Shown: positions 51,835 to 60,642 of the stretch, one piece after another
Layout of the letters: each line of letters starts with the position of its first letter
How positions within the stretch are numbered: the stretch's first letter is position 1
Source of the DNA: Paenibacillus sp. NEAU-GSW1
Lineage (GTDB): Bacteria > Bacillota > Bacilli > Paenibacillales > Paenibacillaceae
NCBI RefSeq assembly: GCF_009737085.1
Contig: NZ_WOVL01000006.1
Span: 124,001-188,000 of the forward strand
Direction: 5' to 3'
Length of the DNA: 64,000 nt
The notes under the pieces: model-generated
What the model was told of the DNA's origin: nothing
The model's input: only the letters and a program-made list of their open reading frames with translations
Database searches by the model: none
Made by a program: the position numbers and the translations under genes

Positions 51835-53262
51835 TTAGACACCTGTCCCCAAAATTTTTTCAAATGGATGACTTGATAAAAACTCTTCATTGGAATTATT
51901 AACTTTTATGCGAATATCGTCTTGGGAAATGAGTTTTGATATACCTATTAAATCCATCCCAGTGAGAAAGCTTATTTTTTCTATAGACATTCCATTTTCA
52001 AACAATATTTTTATCAAGTTCATTCTAACGAACTGCGGTGATAAGTCTCTCCAATCCTCATTAATTTTCATAAATCTATTGAATACGTCATTGATTGCAC
52101 TCTCCGTAATTGGGTTATACTTTTTTCTGTAATAAGTATAGAATAAATGTTGCCCTTTTATATTTTTCGATTTATTTTCTTTCTCCAAAAGAATTAATTG
52201 CTTCCTCAATAGTTCAGGAATAGGAATACGTCTATGCTCAACAAAAATGTTTTGTCTCTTCTCGTCAAACATTCCCCACTCTAACTTCCGTAACAACGAA
52301 CGCTCTAACCCCATGTAAATGCAAAAGAGGAAAATTACTGTGTCACGTAATGGAGTTTCGCCACTTTGTAGAAAGGTAATCGCATACTTAATATTCTCAG
52401 CACTAAAAATTCCAGTATTTCTTTGGACAGCTTCCGTATTCAAAGTTTTTACCATTTTCGCACGTTCTTCAATGAATAAATGTGAACGAATCTTATTATT
52501 TGCCTTCAGTTCGTTCAACATTGATCTTATGTGAGAATACTTATTATTAAACGTATCCTGCGATTTTATTTTTTTGTTTAAATTGTTCTTATTTTTCTGA
52601 TCAGTTCTTAAATAATCTTCAAAATCATCAACTCTAATTTCATCAAGAGGACGATATCTTTTTTCTTTCATGCCATAAAACATAAAAAAGTTCACGAGCG
52701 TACTTTTATAAACACTCCAACTAGGATTGTTATTCCCAGGATATTTGAGAGCTTTAAACTGGGCTATATCTCTAAAATAATTCGTAATTCCCTTATCGAA
52801 CAAGAATTCTTTAGAAATGAACTTTAAATATCCAACATCCTTATTTGAGAACAAGTTGATATTGAATACCACTTTATTTACTACTGTATGTTCATTATTA
52901 GGATGAGAGGTAATGTTATGATTAATAAGCAACAATTCTTTTCCGTTACACAATATTCCCCACTCAATACCTCTCTTATATAGATATGAGATGATTTGAT
53001 CGATATGTTTCGGAAGTAACTTTTGATCTCCACGTTTTGTCTCGACATATAGTATTTGATTCTTTTCAGCAATACTTATCGAGAAATCCACACGTTGCCT
53101 TTCAAATACAGGTGGTTCGAAATCAAAATCAAAGATACTATATCCGAGATTTTTAAATAGCTCTACTATAAGCTTGTTTTTAACATTCTCTTCTTTTAGA
53201 TCATCGAGCTTTTGAAAATCCTTTCGGTACTGCACTATATCGAGTTTGCTTTCCCAATCCAA
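51835..53262 (-). CDS. HsdR-N-like nuclease fused to tyrosine-recombinase-like domain
   Basis: A 475-aa protein. Residues 20-115 resemble the type I restriction HsdR N-terminal nuclease: E34, D59 (RVDF), E74 and K76 (VETKRG), Q89, then GILCNGKELLLIN. Residues 180-260 look like a SAM-like core-binding domain. Residues 290-455 look like a tyrosine-recombinase catalytic domain: GLERSLLRKLEW, an arginine-rich beta turn, and LSPQFVRMNLIKILFENG where HxLR is expected (Q410, R413). No tyrosine occurs after Y382, so the usual nucleophile is missing. Start is TTG at 53262, 13 bases after AGAGG. Probably binds and cuts DNA; role unknown. Confidence 0.75.
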   Translation of the reverse strand: MDWESKLDIVQYRKDFQKLDDLKEENVKNKLIVELFKNLGYSIFDFDFEPPVFERQRVDFSISIAEKNQILYVETKRGDQKLLPKHIDQIISYLYKRGIEWGILCNGKELLLINHNITSHPNNEHTVVNKVVFNINLFSNKDVGYLKFISKEFLFDKGITNYFRDIAQFKALKYPGNNNPSWSVYKSTLVNFFMFYGMKEKRYRPLDEIRVDDFEDYLRTDQKNKNNLNKKIKSQDTFNNKYSHIRSMLNELKANNKIRSHLFIEERAKMVKTLNTEAVQRNTGIFSAENIKYAITFLQSGETPLRDTVIFLFCIYMGLERSLLRKLEWGMFDEKRQNIFVEHRRIPIPELLRKQLILLEKENKSKNIKGQHLFYTYYRKKYNPITESAINDVFNRFMKINEDWRDLSPQFVRMNLIKILFENGMSIEKISFLTGMDLIGISKLISQDDIRIKVNNSNEEFLSSHPFEKILGTGV

Positions 53263-53298
53263 TTAATTCAACCAACCTCTCTAAATTAATTTAATACC

Positions 53299-53328
53299 AT
53301 CATACAACACAAACATTATGATAATCAA
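53299..53328 (-). promoter_or_regulatory. Promoter of the nuclease-recombinase gene
   Basis: On the minus strand TTGATT (53323-53328), 18 bp, TATGAT (53299-53304), 37 bp before the TTG start. No GACTATAGTC palindrome is nearby, so this gene may be outside the controller's direct reach. Confidence 0.6.
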
Positions 53329-53395
53329 CAATTTTAATTTAGATGGTACAACTGAATGAAAATATATTTTTACAGTGTTTTTTAGACTGGATAAA

Positions 53396-53430
53396 ATAAA
53401 AAGATGGTGTCCACATAAGAGACTCCATCT
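53396..53430 (-). terminator. Terminator facing the gerW remnant
   Basis: On the minus strand AGATGG-A-GTC pairs with GAC-A-CCATCT (one A-A mismatch) followed by TTTTTATTTT. It would stop transcripts coming from the native gerW promoter before they enter the nuclease gene. Confidence 0.75.
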
Positions 53431-53477
53431 GTTTGATTCATATTGGGTTTAGCACCGCTTAGTTGGTGGTGGGTAGC

Positions 53478-53492
53478 TTACGAACTACACAC
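53478..53492. repeat. Island end copy of the 15-nt direct repeat
   Basis: TTACGAACTACACAC directly abuts the right attachment core. It matches 50531-50545 in 14 of 15 positions, in the same orientation. Confidence 0.65.
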
Positions 53493-53506
53493 CCGTCCGG
53501 CGTTTG
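53493..53506. repeat. Right attachment core (direct repeat in gerW remnant)
   Basis: CCGTCCGGCGTTTG, identical to 50277-50290. Homology with the intact gene ends exactly here, which marks the crossover site. Confidence 0.78.
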
Positions 53507-53893
53507 TACAGGATCGCCGACGATCGTGTTGACGTCGACCATTTCTTTAATATTTTCCATTGCGGTTTGCATTAGACCTTGAATCGGATGGTCTGCCATA
53601 CATATTCCTCCTCTGTGCGATATAAATAAGGACTTGCCTACGCTTTCTGTATTGTGCGCACCGTACAAAGGAAGTATGTATGACATCAAGCACCGTATTT
53701 AAATTTCTATTGAGCATCAAATCTTCGGAGCTTGAACGCGGAAAATGTCAGCTATTTTTAACTGCACTCTTTTCATTAGCTTGTACACTACTATTAATAA
53801 TCAAAATGGTGGAAGAGAAAGTTTAGTTAAGCTGATAGGACGTAGTTTACAGCTGCAGAATTGCTTGCGTTTAAGTGACTATATGGTATAGCG

Positions 53894-53948
53894 GAAAAAA
53901 CTTCCGTTATTTTGCTCTATATCACAAAATGAGCAATAATAACGGAAG
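53894..53948 (-). terminator. Terminator after ytfI
   Basis: On the minus strand a long stem (CTTCCGTTATTATTGCTC with GAGCAAAATAACGGAAG) runs into TTTTTTCC. The stretch 53690-53890 between it and the gerW remnant shows no gene. Confidence 0.88.
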
Positions 53949-53976
53949 TAAGTTCCGTCACCCCATGCCATGCCGC

Positions 53977-54666
53977 TTAAGCTTTCGACAGCATATTTTG
54001 CCACGCTTTTACTCCGCCGTTTGCTTTTTTAGCTCGCCTGAGCAAATGAAAGCCTGCGACCAGTATGTGGCCGAGCCTTATTTTTGCTGTGCACGACCAT
54101 TCTGTCGTAAAGGACGGCTTCTGATAGTCAGGCTGCACTTGGATATGAGGCTCTGTTTTCAGCTGCAATATTTGTGACATCACGCCAAGCAACGTCGTTT
54201 TGGCCGACCACACTAAGCCGGTTGCCATTGCAGTCCACATTGCGTCGCCTGTGCCGACTGCCGTTGACCAATTCCATTCCCGCAATTGCACCTTGCCTAG
54301 CGTTTGTTTTAGCCAGCTTGGTAAATGCTGTGTTAAATGAACGATTTGTTTCACAGTGTCGATCGTCTTTGTCACTCGCTCCCAACCGATCTCGTCATTA
54401 TTATTGCTCTTGCTGCTGAATCCGGCGCCCGCTCCCGTCATTTCCTCTTTCATTCGCAGCATTCTGCCATAAAACTTAACGGTCGGGATATGGACCTGAT
54501 AGCTGACTAAGCCAAAAAGCGCTTTAAGATCGAGCTCGATATCATCATCTTTGCCCTTCTTGCGTATATGCGCATGGATGACGACCGGCGATGCGAGTAC
54601 GATTACAACACAAAGGAAAAGTACTGCGGCTGCAACCGCAATCCATCCGTATGTATAGCCACTCAA
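53977..54666 (-). CDS. ytfI: YtfI-like membrane protein (DUF2953)
   Basis: A 229-aa protein with one N-terminal membrane helix (about residues 8-30), followed by a region typical of DUF2953 proteins (ELDLKALFGLVSYQVHIP). TTG start at 54666, nine bases after AGGAGG. In Bacilli it precedes ytfJ (gerW) in a sporulation operon; the island now separates most of gerW from it. Function unknown. Confidence 0.82.
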   Translation of the reverse strand: MSGYTYGWIAVAAAVLFLCVVIVLASPVVIHAHIRKKGKDDDIELDLKALFGLVSYQVHIPTVKFYGRMLRMKEEMTGAGAGFSSKSNNNDEIGWERVTKTIDTVKQIVHLTQHLPSWLKQTLGKVQLREWNWSTAVGTGDAMWTAMATGLVWSAKTTLLGVMSQILQLKTEPHIQVQPDYQKPSFTTEWSCTAKIRLGHILVAGFHLLRRAKKANGGVKAWQNMLSKA

Positions 54667-54746
54667 TGCAGAAATCCTCCTTATGGTATTGTTGTATTTG
54701 GTTCGTTTGCTTGTGAAGGTTAGATTCCCGACCCGAAAGAAGCCAG

Positions 54747-54943
54747 TTCGCTAAATAACGAAGTCAATTTCGCTATTTTCACATAAAGCTAACGAGTTCA
54801 TAATCGCAGCGAATCAAATTTCGTTAAAAGAGAACGCCGATTCTCCAATAGCGAAATATGATTCGTTAATCCCCATGTTCAAGCCTTTTGATAGCCTAAA
54901 CGGCCTTCTTAGCGAAGATTGATTCGTTATTTAACGAAACAGC
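54747..54943. repeat. Cluster of short inverted repeats (TTCGTTA/TAGCGAA type)
   Basis: The gap between ytfI and scpB has repeated heptamers TTCGTTA, TAACGAA, TTCGCTA and TAGCGAA, arranged as small inverted repeats near 54748, 54768, 54810, 54848 and 54909. A related GCGGAA/TTCCGTTA pattern is in the hairpin at 53894-53948. No gene is visible in 54667-55012. Confidence 0.55.
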
Positions 54944-54999
54944 TTCGCAAACACAAGGATATAAAATCGATCCGCCACATTCCCTGTTAGTGTAACAAC

Positions 55000-55028
55000 A
55001 AACAAGCCCGCTTTATTCAGCGGGCTTG
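55000..55028 (-). terminator. Terminator overlapping the scpB stop
   Basis: On the minus strand AAGCCCGCT-GAATAA-AGCGGGCTT is followed by GTTTGTTG. The last scpB codons form the 5' arm. Confidence 0.78.
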
Positions 55029-55669
55029 TCGTTATTTTCATATTCATCTTCTTGTTCGGTATGAGACACTGGAATGAACTCGTCAATCGTTGTTTGCCTC
55101 TCGCCCAACCGTTCGAAAAGCATTTGCGTTTGTTCTTCCAGCGCCTCGTCCAAATCGACTTGCTTAGGCTCAGGAAGCGCCTTAATGCTTGATAATCCAA
55201 AATAATCTAAAAATGATTTCGTCGTTCCGTAAAGGATCGGCCTGCCGATCGCCTCAGCGCGGCCTACCTCTTCAATTAAGTCTTTAGACACGAGAGATTG
55301 AATCGCGCGGTCGCTTTTCACGCCGCGAATTTCTTCAATATCGATCCGTGTAATCGGCTGCCTGTAAGCCACGATCGACAGTGTCTCAAGCGCCGCTTGT
55401 GACAGCTGCGATCGGGTTGGCGTATAGGCCATCCGTTCGAAATAGGCAGCATGCTCCGGATGCGTCGTAAGCCTGTAAGCTCCCGCCACCTCGGCTACCT
55501 GAATGCCCCTTTCCTCACGGGCAAGATCGCGATGAAGCTCATATACCAAATCGGCAGCGAGCTCTTGGTCAAGCTGCATAATATCGGCGAGTTGGCGTTT
55601 GTTCAATCCTTCGTCGCCGGCCATAAACAGCAAGCCTTCAATAATCGACTTCAATTTCGGATATTCCAC
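55013..55669 (-). CDS. scpB: Segregation and condensation protein B
   Basis: Kleisin-associated subunit of the Smc-ScpAB condensin. Two winged-helix domains; SIIEGLLFMAGDEGLNKRQLADIM at the start and LETLSIVAYRQPITRIDIEEIRGVKSD, then IGRPILYGTT and a disordered acidic tail. I use the GTG at 55669 (218 aa), which matches homologue length; a TTG at 55711 is possible. Overlaps scpA by 32 bases. Confidence 0.95.
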   Translation of the reverse strand: MEYPKLKSIIEGLLFMAGDEGLNKRQLADIMQLDQELAADLVYELHRDLAREERGIQVAEVAGAYRLTTHPEHAAYFERMAYTPTRSQLSQAALETLSIVAYRQPITRIDIEEIRGVKSDRAIQSLVSKDLIEEVGRAEAIGRPILYGTTKSFLDYFGLSSIKALPEPKQVDLDEALEEQTQMLFERLGERQTTIDEFIPVSHTEQEDEYENNDKPAE

Positions 55670-56423
55670 TTTCCGCAGCTTCTCCTCTCCAATGGATAAC
55701 GATGTCGTCAAACAGCTGATGCTGGAAGCAGCGAATATGTTTCATCTTCATCAGCTCCAGAATGGCAAGAAACGTAACGACGACTTCGTGCTTGTCCATG
55801 TTTTCGCGTATGAGCTTGGAAAAGCGCACCGTTTCGAACTGGCGAAGCACTTCGACGATGTCTCGAATTCGGTCTTTTACCGAAATCTCATCCCGTTGCA
55901 CCGTTGCCACTATATTTCGACGAGCAGCCTTGCGAATCGCTCGCTGGAAAGCTGCAATAATATCCGAAACATGAAGCCCCTCAAGCGGGTTCACGTATTC
56001 TTCTTTCAAATACGGCGTCATATCGTCAGGCTCGCGGGAATATACGAGGCTTCGTTCCATCTCTTTTTCCCGAAGTTGTTCGGCAATTTGCTTGAATTTA
56101 CGGTATTCGATCAGCTTTTGAATGAGCTCGTCCCGCGGATCCAAACCTTCATCGTCTTGCCAATCGTCGAAACCGTCATCTTCAAATACGGGTGGCTTCG
56201 GCAGTAACTGTTTGCTCTTGATCGACAGCAAAGTGGCGGCCATCACGAGAAACTCGCTCGTCAGCTCCAGTTCCAGCTCCTTCATCGCATGTAAGTAATC
56301 CATGTATTGATCTGTAATCTCGCTGATTGAAACTTCATGGATATCAATTTCAGCCTTGTCGATGAGATGCAACAGCAAATCGAGCGGCCCTTCGAATGAT
56401 TCAAGCTTGTAAAGCACCGTCAC
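55638..56423 (-). CDS. scpA: Segregation and condensation protein A
   Basis: Kleisin of the Smc condensin complex. The 261-aa protein begins YKLESFEGPLDLLLHLIDKAEIDIHEVSISEITDQYMDY, typical of ScpA, and ends with a winged helix (VVTFLAILELMKMKHI). GTG start nine bases after GAGGTG. Paired with scpB as in B. subtilis. Confidence 0.96.
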   Translation of the reverse strand: MTVLYKLESFEGPLDLLLHLIDKAEIDIHEVSISEITDQYMDYLHAMKELELELTSEFLVMAATLLSIKSKQLLPKPPVFEDDGFDDWQDDEGLDPRDELIQKLIEYRKFKQIAEQLREKEMERSLVYSREPDDMTPYLKEEYVNPLEGLHVSDIIAAFQRAIRKAARRNIVATVQRDEISVKDRIRDIVEVLRQFETVRFSKLIRENMDKHEVVVTFLAILELMKMKHIRCFQHQLFDDIVIHWRGEAAESGISEIEVDY

Positions 56424-56464
56424 TACTTAATTCACCTCTGACACAAGATAAAGTCAATGATGAT

Positions 56465-56935
56465 TTAATTATGCAGCATTTTCGTTAAATTTGCCATCTC
56501 AATTGCGGAAGCAGCCGCTTCATAGCCTTTATTTCCTGCTTTTGTGCCTGCACGCTCAATCGCTTGCTCGATAGAATCGACCGTCAATACGCCAAAAATA
56601 GTCGGAACGCCCGTTTTCAGCGCGATTGCCGCTACGCCTTTAGCCGCCTCGTTGCACACGAAGTCAAAATGCGGAGTTGAACCGCGGATAACGGCGCCGA
56701 GCGTAATAACTGCGTCATATTTACCGCTCTCCGCCATTTTTTGCGCGATCACCGGAATTTCAAATGCGCCAGGAACCCATGCAATTTCCACATCGCTGTC
56801 TTGCGCGCCATGACGCTTGAATGCGTCAAGCGCTCCCGAAAGCAGCTTGCTGGAAATGAACTCGTTGAAACGGCCTACGACAACCCCGAATTTTAAACCT
56901 TCCGATACTAAATGTCCTTCATAAACATGTGGCAT
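56465..56935 (-). CDS. ribH: 6,7-dimethyl-8-ribityllumazine synthase
   Basis: Penultimate riboflavin step; forms large shells in Bacilli. 156 aa with [48 protein letters not shown] and [26 protein letters not shown]. Strong RBS AGGAGGAAATCATT. Last gene of the rib operon. Confidence 0.98.
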   Translation of the reverse strand: MPHVYEGHLVSEGLKFGVVVGRFNEFISSKLLSGALDAFKRHGAQDSDVEIAWVPGAFEIPVIAQKMAESGKYDAVITLGAVIRGSTPHFDFVCNEAAKGVAAIALKTGVPTIFGVLTVDSIEQAIERAGTKAGNKGYEAAASAIEMANLTKMLHN

Positions 56936-56986
56936 AATGATTTCCTCCTAAAATGTTTGTTTTGTAGTTAACAGCAAAGCTCGATG

Positions 56987-58228
56987 TTATATCGAATAAT
57001 CTTCCAGCTCCAGCATATGGCCAAGCTTCGATTTCTTCGTGCGCAAGTAGCCTTTATTGCTTTCATTCGCTTGCATTTGAATCGGCACCCGTTCGATGAC
57101 CTCGATGCCATAGCCTTCTAATCCTTTGATCTTGCGCGGATTATTTGTTAACAGACGCATCTTGCGAACGCCAAGATCTTTCAATATTTGCGCGCCGATT
57201 CCGTAATCACGCAAATCAGGAGCAAAACCGAGCTTCAAATTGGCGTCGACCGTGTCCAGTCCCTGCTCTTGAAGCGCATATGCTTTCAGCTTATTGATTA
57301 GGCCAATACCTCTGCCCTCTTGGCGCATATAAAGCAGAATACCTGAGCCCTCTTCTTCAATTTGACGAAGCGCAGCGTCTAGCTGCGGTCCGCAATCGCA
57401 GCGATGCGAGTGAAACACGTCGCCGGTCAAGCATTCGGAATGAACGCGAACCAGCACTGGCTTGCTGGAATCAATTTCTCCCTTTACGTAAGCGACATGC
57501 TCCTTGCCGTCCACTTGATTGGTAAAAGCAATTGTGCGGAATACACCGAAATCAGTCGGCATATTTACTTCAACGACCCGTTCTACAAGCTTTTCTTTCT
57601 CATTGCGGTAGTGGATCAAATCACGGATCGTAATCAGCTTGAGATTATGCTTCTTTTTGAAAGCGACAAGCTGAGGCAATCTCGCCATTGTACCGTCTTC
57701 GTTTATGATCTCACAAATTGCCGCCGCCGGCTCCGAATGGCAAAGCTTAGCGAGATCAATGCCGGCCTCTGTGTGGCCAGCACGCCGCAATACGCCGCCG
57801 TCCCGCGCAATCAAAGGAAAAATATGACCCGGCTTGCGGAAATCGCTCGCCTTCGTATTCGGATTGATAAACGATTTGACCGTCTCCGACCTTTCGTACG
57901 CGGAAATGCCGGTCGTCGTCGAAATATGATCAACGGAAACAGTGAAAGCCGTTCCGTGATAATCGGTATTGTGGGCAACCATTGGCGGCAGATCAAGTTG
58001 CTCCGCCCGCTCTTGCGTAATAGGTACGCATACGAGCCCTCTCGCTTCGGTAATCATGAAGTTGATGACTTCCGGAGTCGTTTTCTCCGCCAGCGCGATC
58101 AAATCGCCTTCGTTCTCGCGATCTTCATCGTCCACGACGATGATCGGCTTGCCTGCGATCAAATCTTGCAATGCGGCGTCAATTGAATCAAACTGAGCGT
58201 TAAATTCATCTGTATCATGCTGTCCCAT
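56987..58228 (-). CDS. ribBA: Bifunctional DHBP synthase / GTP cyclohydrolase II
   Basis: Makes both riboflavin precursors. N-terminal RibB half (about 1-210) with [23 protein letters not shown] and [13 protein letters not shown]-terminal RibA half with [24 protein letters not shown] (zinc cysteines) and [12 protein letters not shown]. 413 aa, normal for the fusion. Confidence 0.98.
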   Translation of the reverse strand: MGQHDTDEFNAQFDSIDAALQDLIAGKPIIVVDDEDRENEGDLIALAEKTTPEVINFMITEARGLVCVPITQERAEQLDLPPMVAHNTDYHGTAFTVSVDHISTTTGISAYERSETVKSFINPNTKASDFRKPGHIFPLIARDGGVLRRAGHTEAGIDLAKLCHSEPAAAICEIINEDGTMARLPQLVAFKKKHNLKLITIRDLIHYRNEKEKLVERVVEVNMPTDFGVFRTIAFTNQVDGKEHVAYVKGEIDSSKPVLVRVHSECLTGDVFHSHRCDCGPQLDAALRQIEEEGSGILLYMRQEGRGIGLINKLKAYALQEQGLDTVDANLKLGFAPDLRDYGIGAQILKDLGVRKMRLLTNNPRKIKGLEGYGIEVIERVPIQMQANESNKGYLRTKKSKLGHMLELEDYSI

Positions 58229-58262
58229 AAGTCTTCCCTCCTAGCCTAACCTATTCTATATA

Positions 58263-58946
58263 TTAGAAAAAACCGTTCTCGCTTAAAAATGCAGCGCTTA
58301 GCTTGCCTTTTCCGGATGAAGCGCTCTTCGCGGGCGATAGCGGCGACTCTCCGCTTCGGAAATGAAGCAAATGTTCAACGTATTTGCCGATGACATCGCA
58401 TTCGAAGTTGACCGTTTCACCCGGCTGTTTGCTAAACAGCGCGGTCTCCTTTAACGTATGCGGTATGATGGATATCGAGAATCCGCCCTTATGAACCTCC
58501 ACAACGGTAAGGCTGATGCCGTCAATCGTAATCGAGCCTTTCGGAATAATGTATCTCATCATATCGTCGTCTGAAGTCCGGATCGAAAACACAACCGCGT
58601 TCGCGTCCGACTCCCTGCTTACAATGACGCCCGTTCCATCGACATGCCCCTGTACAATATGACCGCCGAATCGTCCGCCTGCCAGCATGGCCCGCTCCAG
58701 ATTGACCGGTTGTCCCGGGCGAAGCAATTGAAGATTGGACTTGCGGAACGTTTCCGGCATGACGTCAGCCGTAAATGAGCTTGCGTTGAACGAAGTGACT
58801 GTCAGACAGACGCCGTTAACTGAGATACTGTCGCCTATTGCAACACCTTGCATAACGACTGAGGCGTCAATCGTAAGCACCATCGCCTCGTGCTTTTTAG
58901 ACGCTCGCTGCATCTTTCCGACTTCCTCGATAAGTCCGGTAAACAT
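58263..58946 (-). CDS. ribE: Riboflavin synthase alpha chain
   Basis: Dismutates two lumazines to riboflavin. Two related barrels: MFTGLIEEVGKM, SISVNGVCLTVTSF, then GGHIVQGHVDGTG and SITIDGISLTVVEV. 227 aa, slightly longer than usual because of a Ser/Lys-rich tail. Confidence 0.97.
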   Translation of the reverse strand: MFTGLIEEVGKMQRASKKHEAMVLTIDASVVMQGVAIGDSISVNGVCLTVTSFNASSFTADVMPETFRKSNLQLLRPGQPVNLERAMLAGGRFGGHIVQGHVDGTGVIVSRESDANAVVFSIRTSDDDMMRYIIPKGSITIDGISLTVVEVHKGGFSISIIPHTLKETALFSKQPGETVNFECDVIGKYVEHLLHFRSGESPLSPAKSASSGKGKLSAAFLSENGFF

Positions 58947-58990
58947 AGCTCCCCTCCTTACATTAGTGTGACATCAGAATTTCGGCCCTA

Positions 58991-60091
58991 TTACTCGTAT
59001 ACCGGATAGCCAGCTATGGAAATATCGTCCCCAGCCATCTCTACAGCTACCCGCTCCAAAGCGATCGCCTGCGACATTTTCTCAAAGCCGTCGAAAGTGA
59101 ACGTGCCCGGCGCCTGCAATCCTCCGATAATTTTAGTTGCCATATAAATGATAATTTTATCGATCAGACCGGCTTCCAGCATTGCGCCGTTCAGCTTGCC
59201 TCCGCCTTCGAGGAGGATCGATCCGATCTCCAACTCGCCGAGCATACGCATCGCTTCGGCAAGATCGACCTGGTCGCCCTTTCCTGCGCGAATCACTTCG
59301 ACCCCCGCCGCGATCAGCTTATCCGCTTTTGCATGATCGGCCTGTTCCGTCGTGACGACGATCGTTCGTACGGTCCGATCTGTAACGACTCTAGCTTGTT
59401 CCGGCAGCTTAAGCTTGCTGTCAATGATGACCCGAACCGGATGAATGGCAGGCACATCCGCTCTAGTCGTCAATTGCGGATCGTCCGCCAGCACGGTCCC
59501 TATGCCAACCATAATCGCTTCATGCTGATGCCGCAGCGTATGCACTTGTTCTCTGGCTGCAGCGCCAGTCACCCAGCGGGAATCACCGGTGCGGGAAGCG
59601 ATCTTTCCATCCAGTGTACTCGCCGTCTTCAAAGTGACGAACGGGCGTTTCGTCGTGATATACTTGTTGAATTTTTCATTCATGCTGCGAGATTGTGCTT
59701 CCATCAATCCGACTTCAACTTCGATGCCGGCCTCACGGATCCGTTCAATCCCTCTGCCCGCTACTTGCGGGTTTGGATCGGTTGTCGCTACGACAACTCT
59801 TGCCGCTTTCGCCTCGATAATTCGTTCGCAGCAAGGCGGCGTTTTGCCGTAATGGCTGCAGGGCTCCAGCGTCACATAGACCGTCGCGCCTTCCGCTTCG
59901 TCACCCGCCATTTTTAACGCATGAACCTCAGCATGGCCGGTGCCTCTTTTGAGATGCGTGCCGATGCCAATAATGCGGCCTTCCTTGACGACAACACAGC
60001 CAACCACTGGATTGATGCCGGTTTGGCCAGCCGCTTTCGCGGCCATTTCGAGCGCAAGACTCATATAATATGCATCATTCAATACTTCCAT
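58991..60091 (-). CDS. ribD: Bifunctional deaminase/reductase RibD
   Basis: Second and third riboflavin steps. The N-terminal deaminase has HAEVHAL and the zinc site PCSHYGKTPPC. The C-terminal reductase has KTASTLDGKIA, HEAIMVGIGTVLADDPQLTTR and ILLEGGGKLNGAML. ATG at 60091 gives 366 aa. First gene of the rib operon, immediately after the riboswitch terminator. Confidence 0.97.
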   Translation of the reverse strand: MEVLNDAYYMSLALEMAAKAAGQTGINPVVGCVVVKEGRIIGIGTHLKRGTGHAEVHALKMAGDEAEGATVYVTLEPCSHYGKTPPCCERIIEAKAARVVVATTDPNPQVAGRGIERIREAGIEVEVGLMEAQSRSMNEKFNKYITTKRPFVTLKTASTLDGKIASRTGDSRWVTGAAAREQVHTLRHQHEAIMVGIGTVLADDPQLTTRADVPAIHPVRVIIDSKLKLPEQARVVTDRTVRTIVVTTEQADHAKADKLIAAGVEVIRAGKGDQVDLAEAMRMLGELEIGSILLEGGGKLNGAMLEAGLIDKIIIYMATKIIGGLQAPGTFTFDGFEKMSQAIALERVAVEMAGDDISIAGYPVYE

Positions 60092-60102
60092 AACGCAAAA
60101 AC

Positions 60103-60131
60103 ACCCCAATCGGCGCAATTGGCCAACGGGG
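60103..60131 (-). terminator. Hairpin between FMN riboswitch and ribD (expression platform candidate)
   Basis: On the minus strand CCCC-G-TTGGC pairs with GCCGA-TT-GGGG and is followed by TGTTTTTGCG. The GGGGTG in its 3' arm is also the best ribosome site for ribD, so folding could stop transcription, block translation, or both. Confidence 0.65.
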
Positions 60132-60355
60132 TGATAGAAATTGAGAGCCGCTCGAATGGAGAACAGAAAGAAGAACGATCAAACAGAAACGACTTCGCCG
60201 TTATAGCCGGGCGGAGCTTCGTTTCGCGTCGAAAAATAAGCGTAGTATATAAAAAATCGTATACCGTCTTATATTTTCAAACAAACTTGCTGCACTTGTG
60301 AAAACAAGCACAAGCAAATAAGCATGAACGCTTCAATCTCTAAAGCACGTCGAGC

Positions 60356-60562
60356 ATTCTCCTTCTCCCATCCAGACTATACTGTCGGTCCCGGATTTAC
60401 ACCAGGTCCACCGTTCTGCTTCGCCGCTTGCGCTTAAGCGCTCAACGACTTGAAACAGCCCGGGTCACGGACTGACGGCAGCTAGCGCATCGAGGTTGTC
60501 CTCTTAGCCAACTAACTGACCGATCACCGCCGGTTGGGAATTGCACCCTACCCCGAAGGAAA
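60356..60562 (-). ncRNA. FMN riboswitch (RFN element)
   Basis: On the minus strand the conserved blocks appear in order: TTCCTTCGGGGTAGGGTG, CAATTCCCAACCGGCGGTG, a variable arm, GGACCTGGTGTAAATCCGGG, ACCGACAGTATAGTCTGGAT, and GGGAGAAGGA closing helix P1. It controls ribD-ribE-ribBA-ribH. About 265 bases lie between it and the ribD hairpin, with no gene in them. Confidence 0.96.
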
Positions 60563-60642
60563 CTGCTTTATTAATGTTTGTAACTATGTTTGTATTTCGT
60601 TTGATTGATGAAATGTTACCACTAAGAAAATGAAAATGCAAG

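Larger units (their letters stand above)
50277..53506. mobile_element. AT-rich integrative island within gerW
   Basis: The segment is bounded by a 14-bp direct repeat that lies within gerW at both ends, and it carries genes of visibly lower GC than the surroundings. Contents in order: replacement gerW 5' end and promoter, 106-aa protein, divergent HTH controller, small membrane protein, nuclease-recombinase fusion. The native gerW start is stranded at the far end next to ytfI. Net insertion is 3216 bp. No tRNA target and no transposase were seen. Boundaries are inferred from the repeat. Confidence 0.8.
53459..53599 (-). pseudogene. gerW: Truncated native gerW 5' end
   Basis: ATG at 53599 opens MADHPIQGLMQTAMENIKE, identical to the intact GerW over 36 residues except E3D, then runs into island sequence and stops after 46 codons. 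The upstream 90 bp also match the region upstream of the intact gene (TATTGTGCGCAC, AAGGACTT blocks), with scattered differences. It lies next to ytfI, the normal neighbour, so this is the original start of the gene. Confidence 0.9.

Noticed and set aside
51835..53262. Ordinary phage or ICE integrase
   Set aside because: The N-terminal third looks like a restriction nuclease and no catalytic tyrosine is present in the expected C-terminal region.
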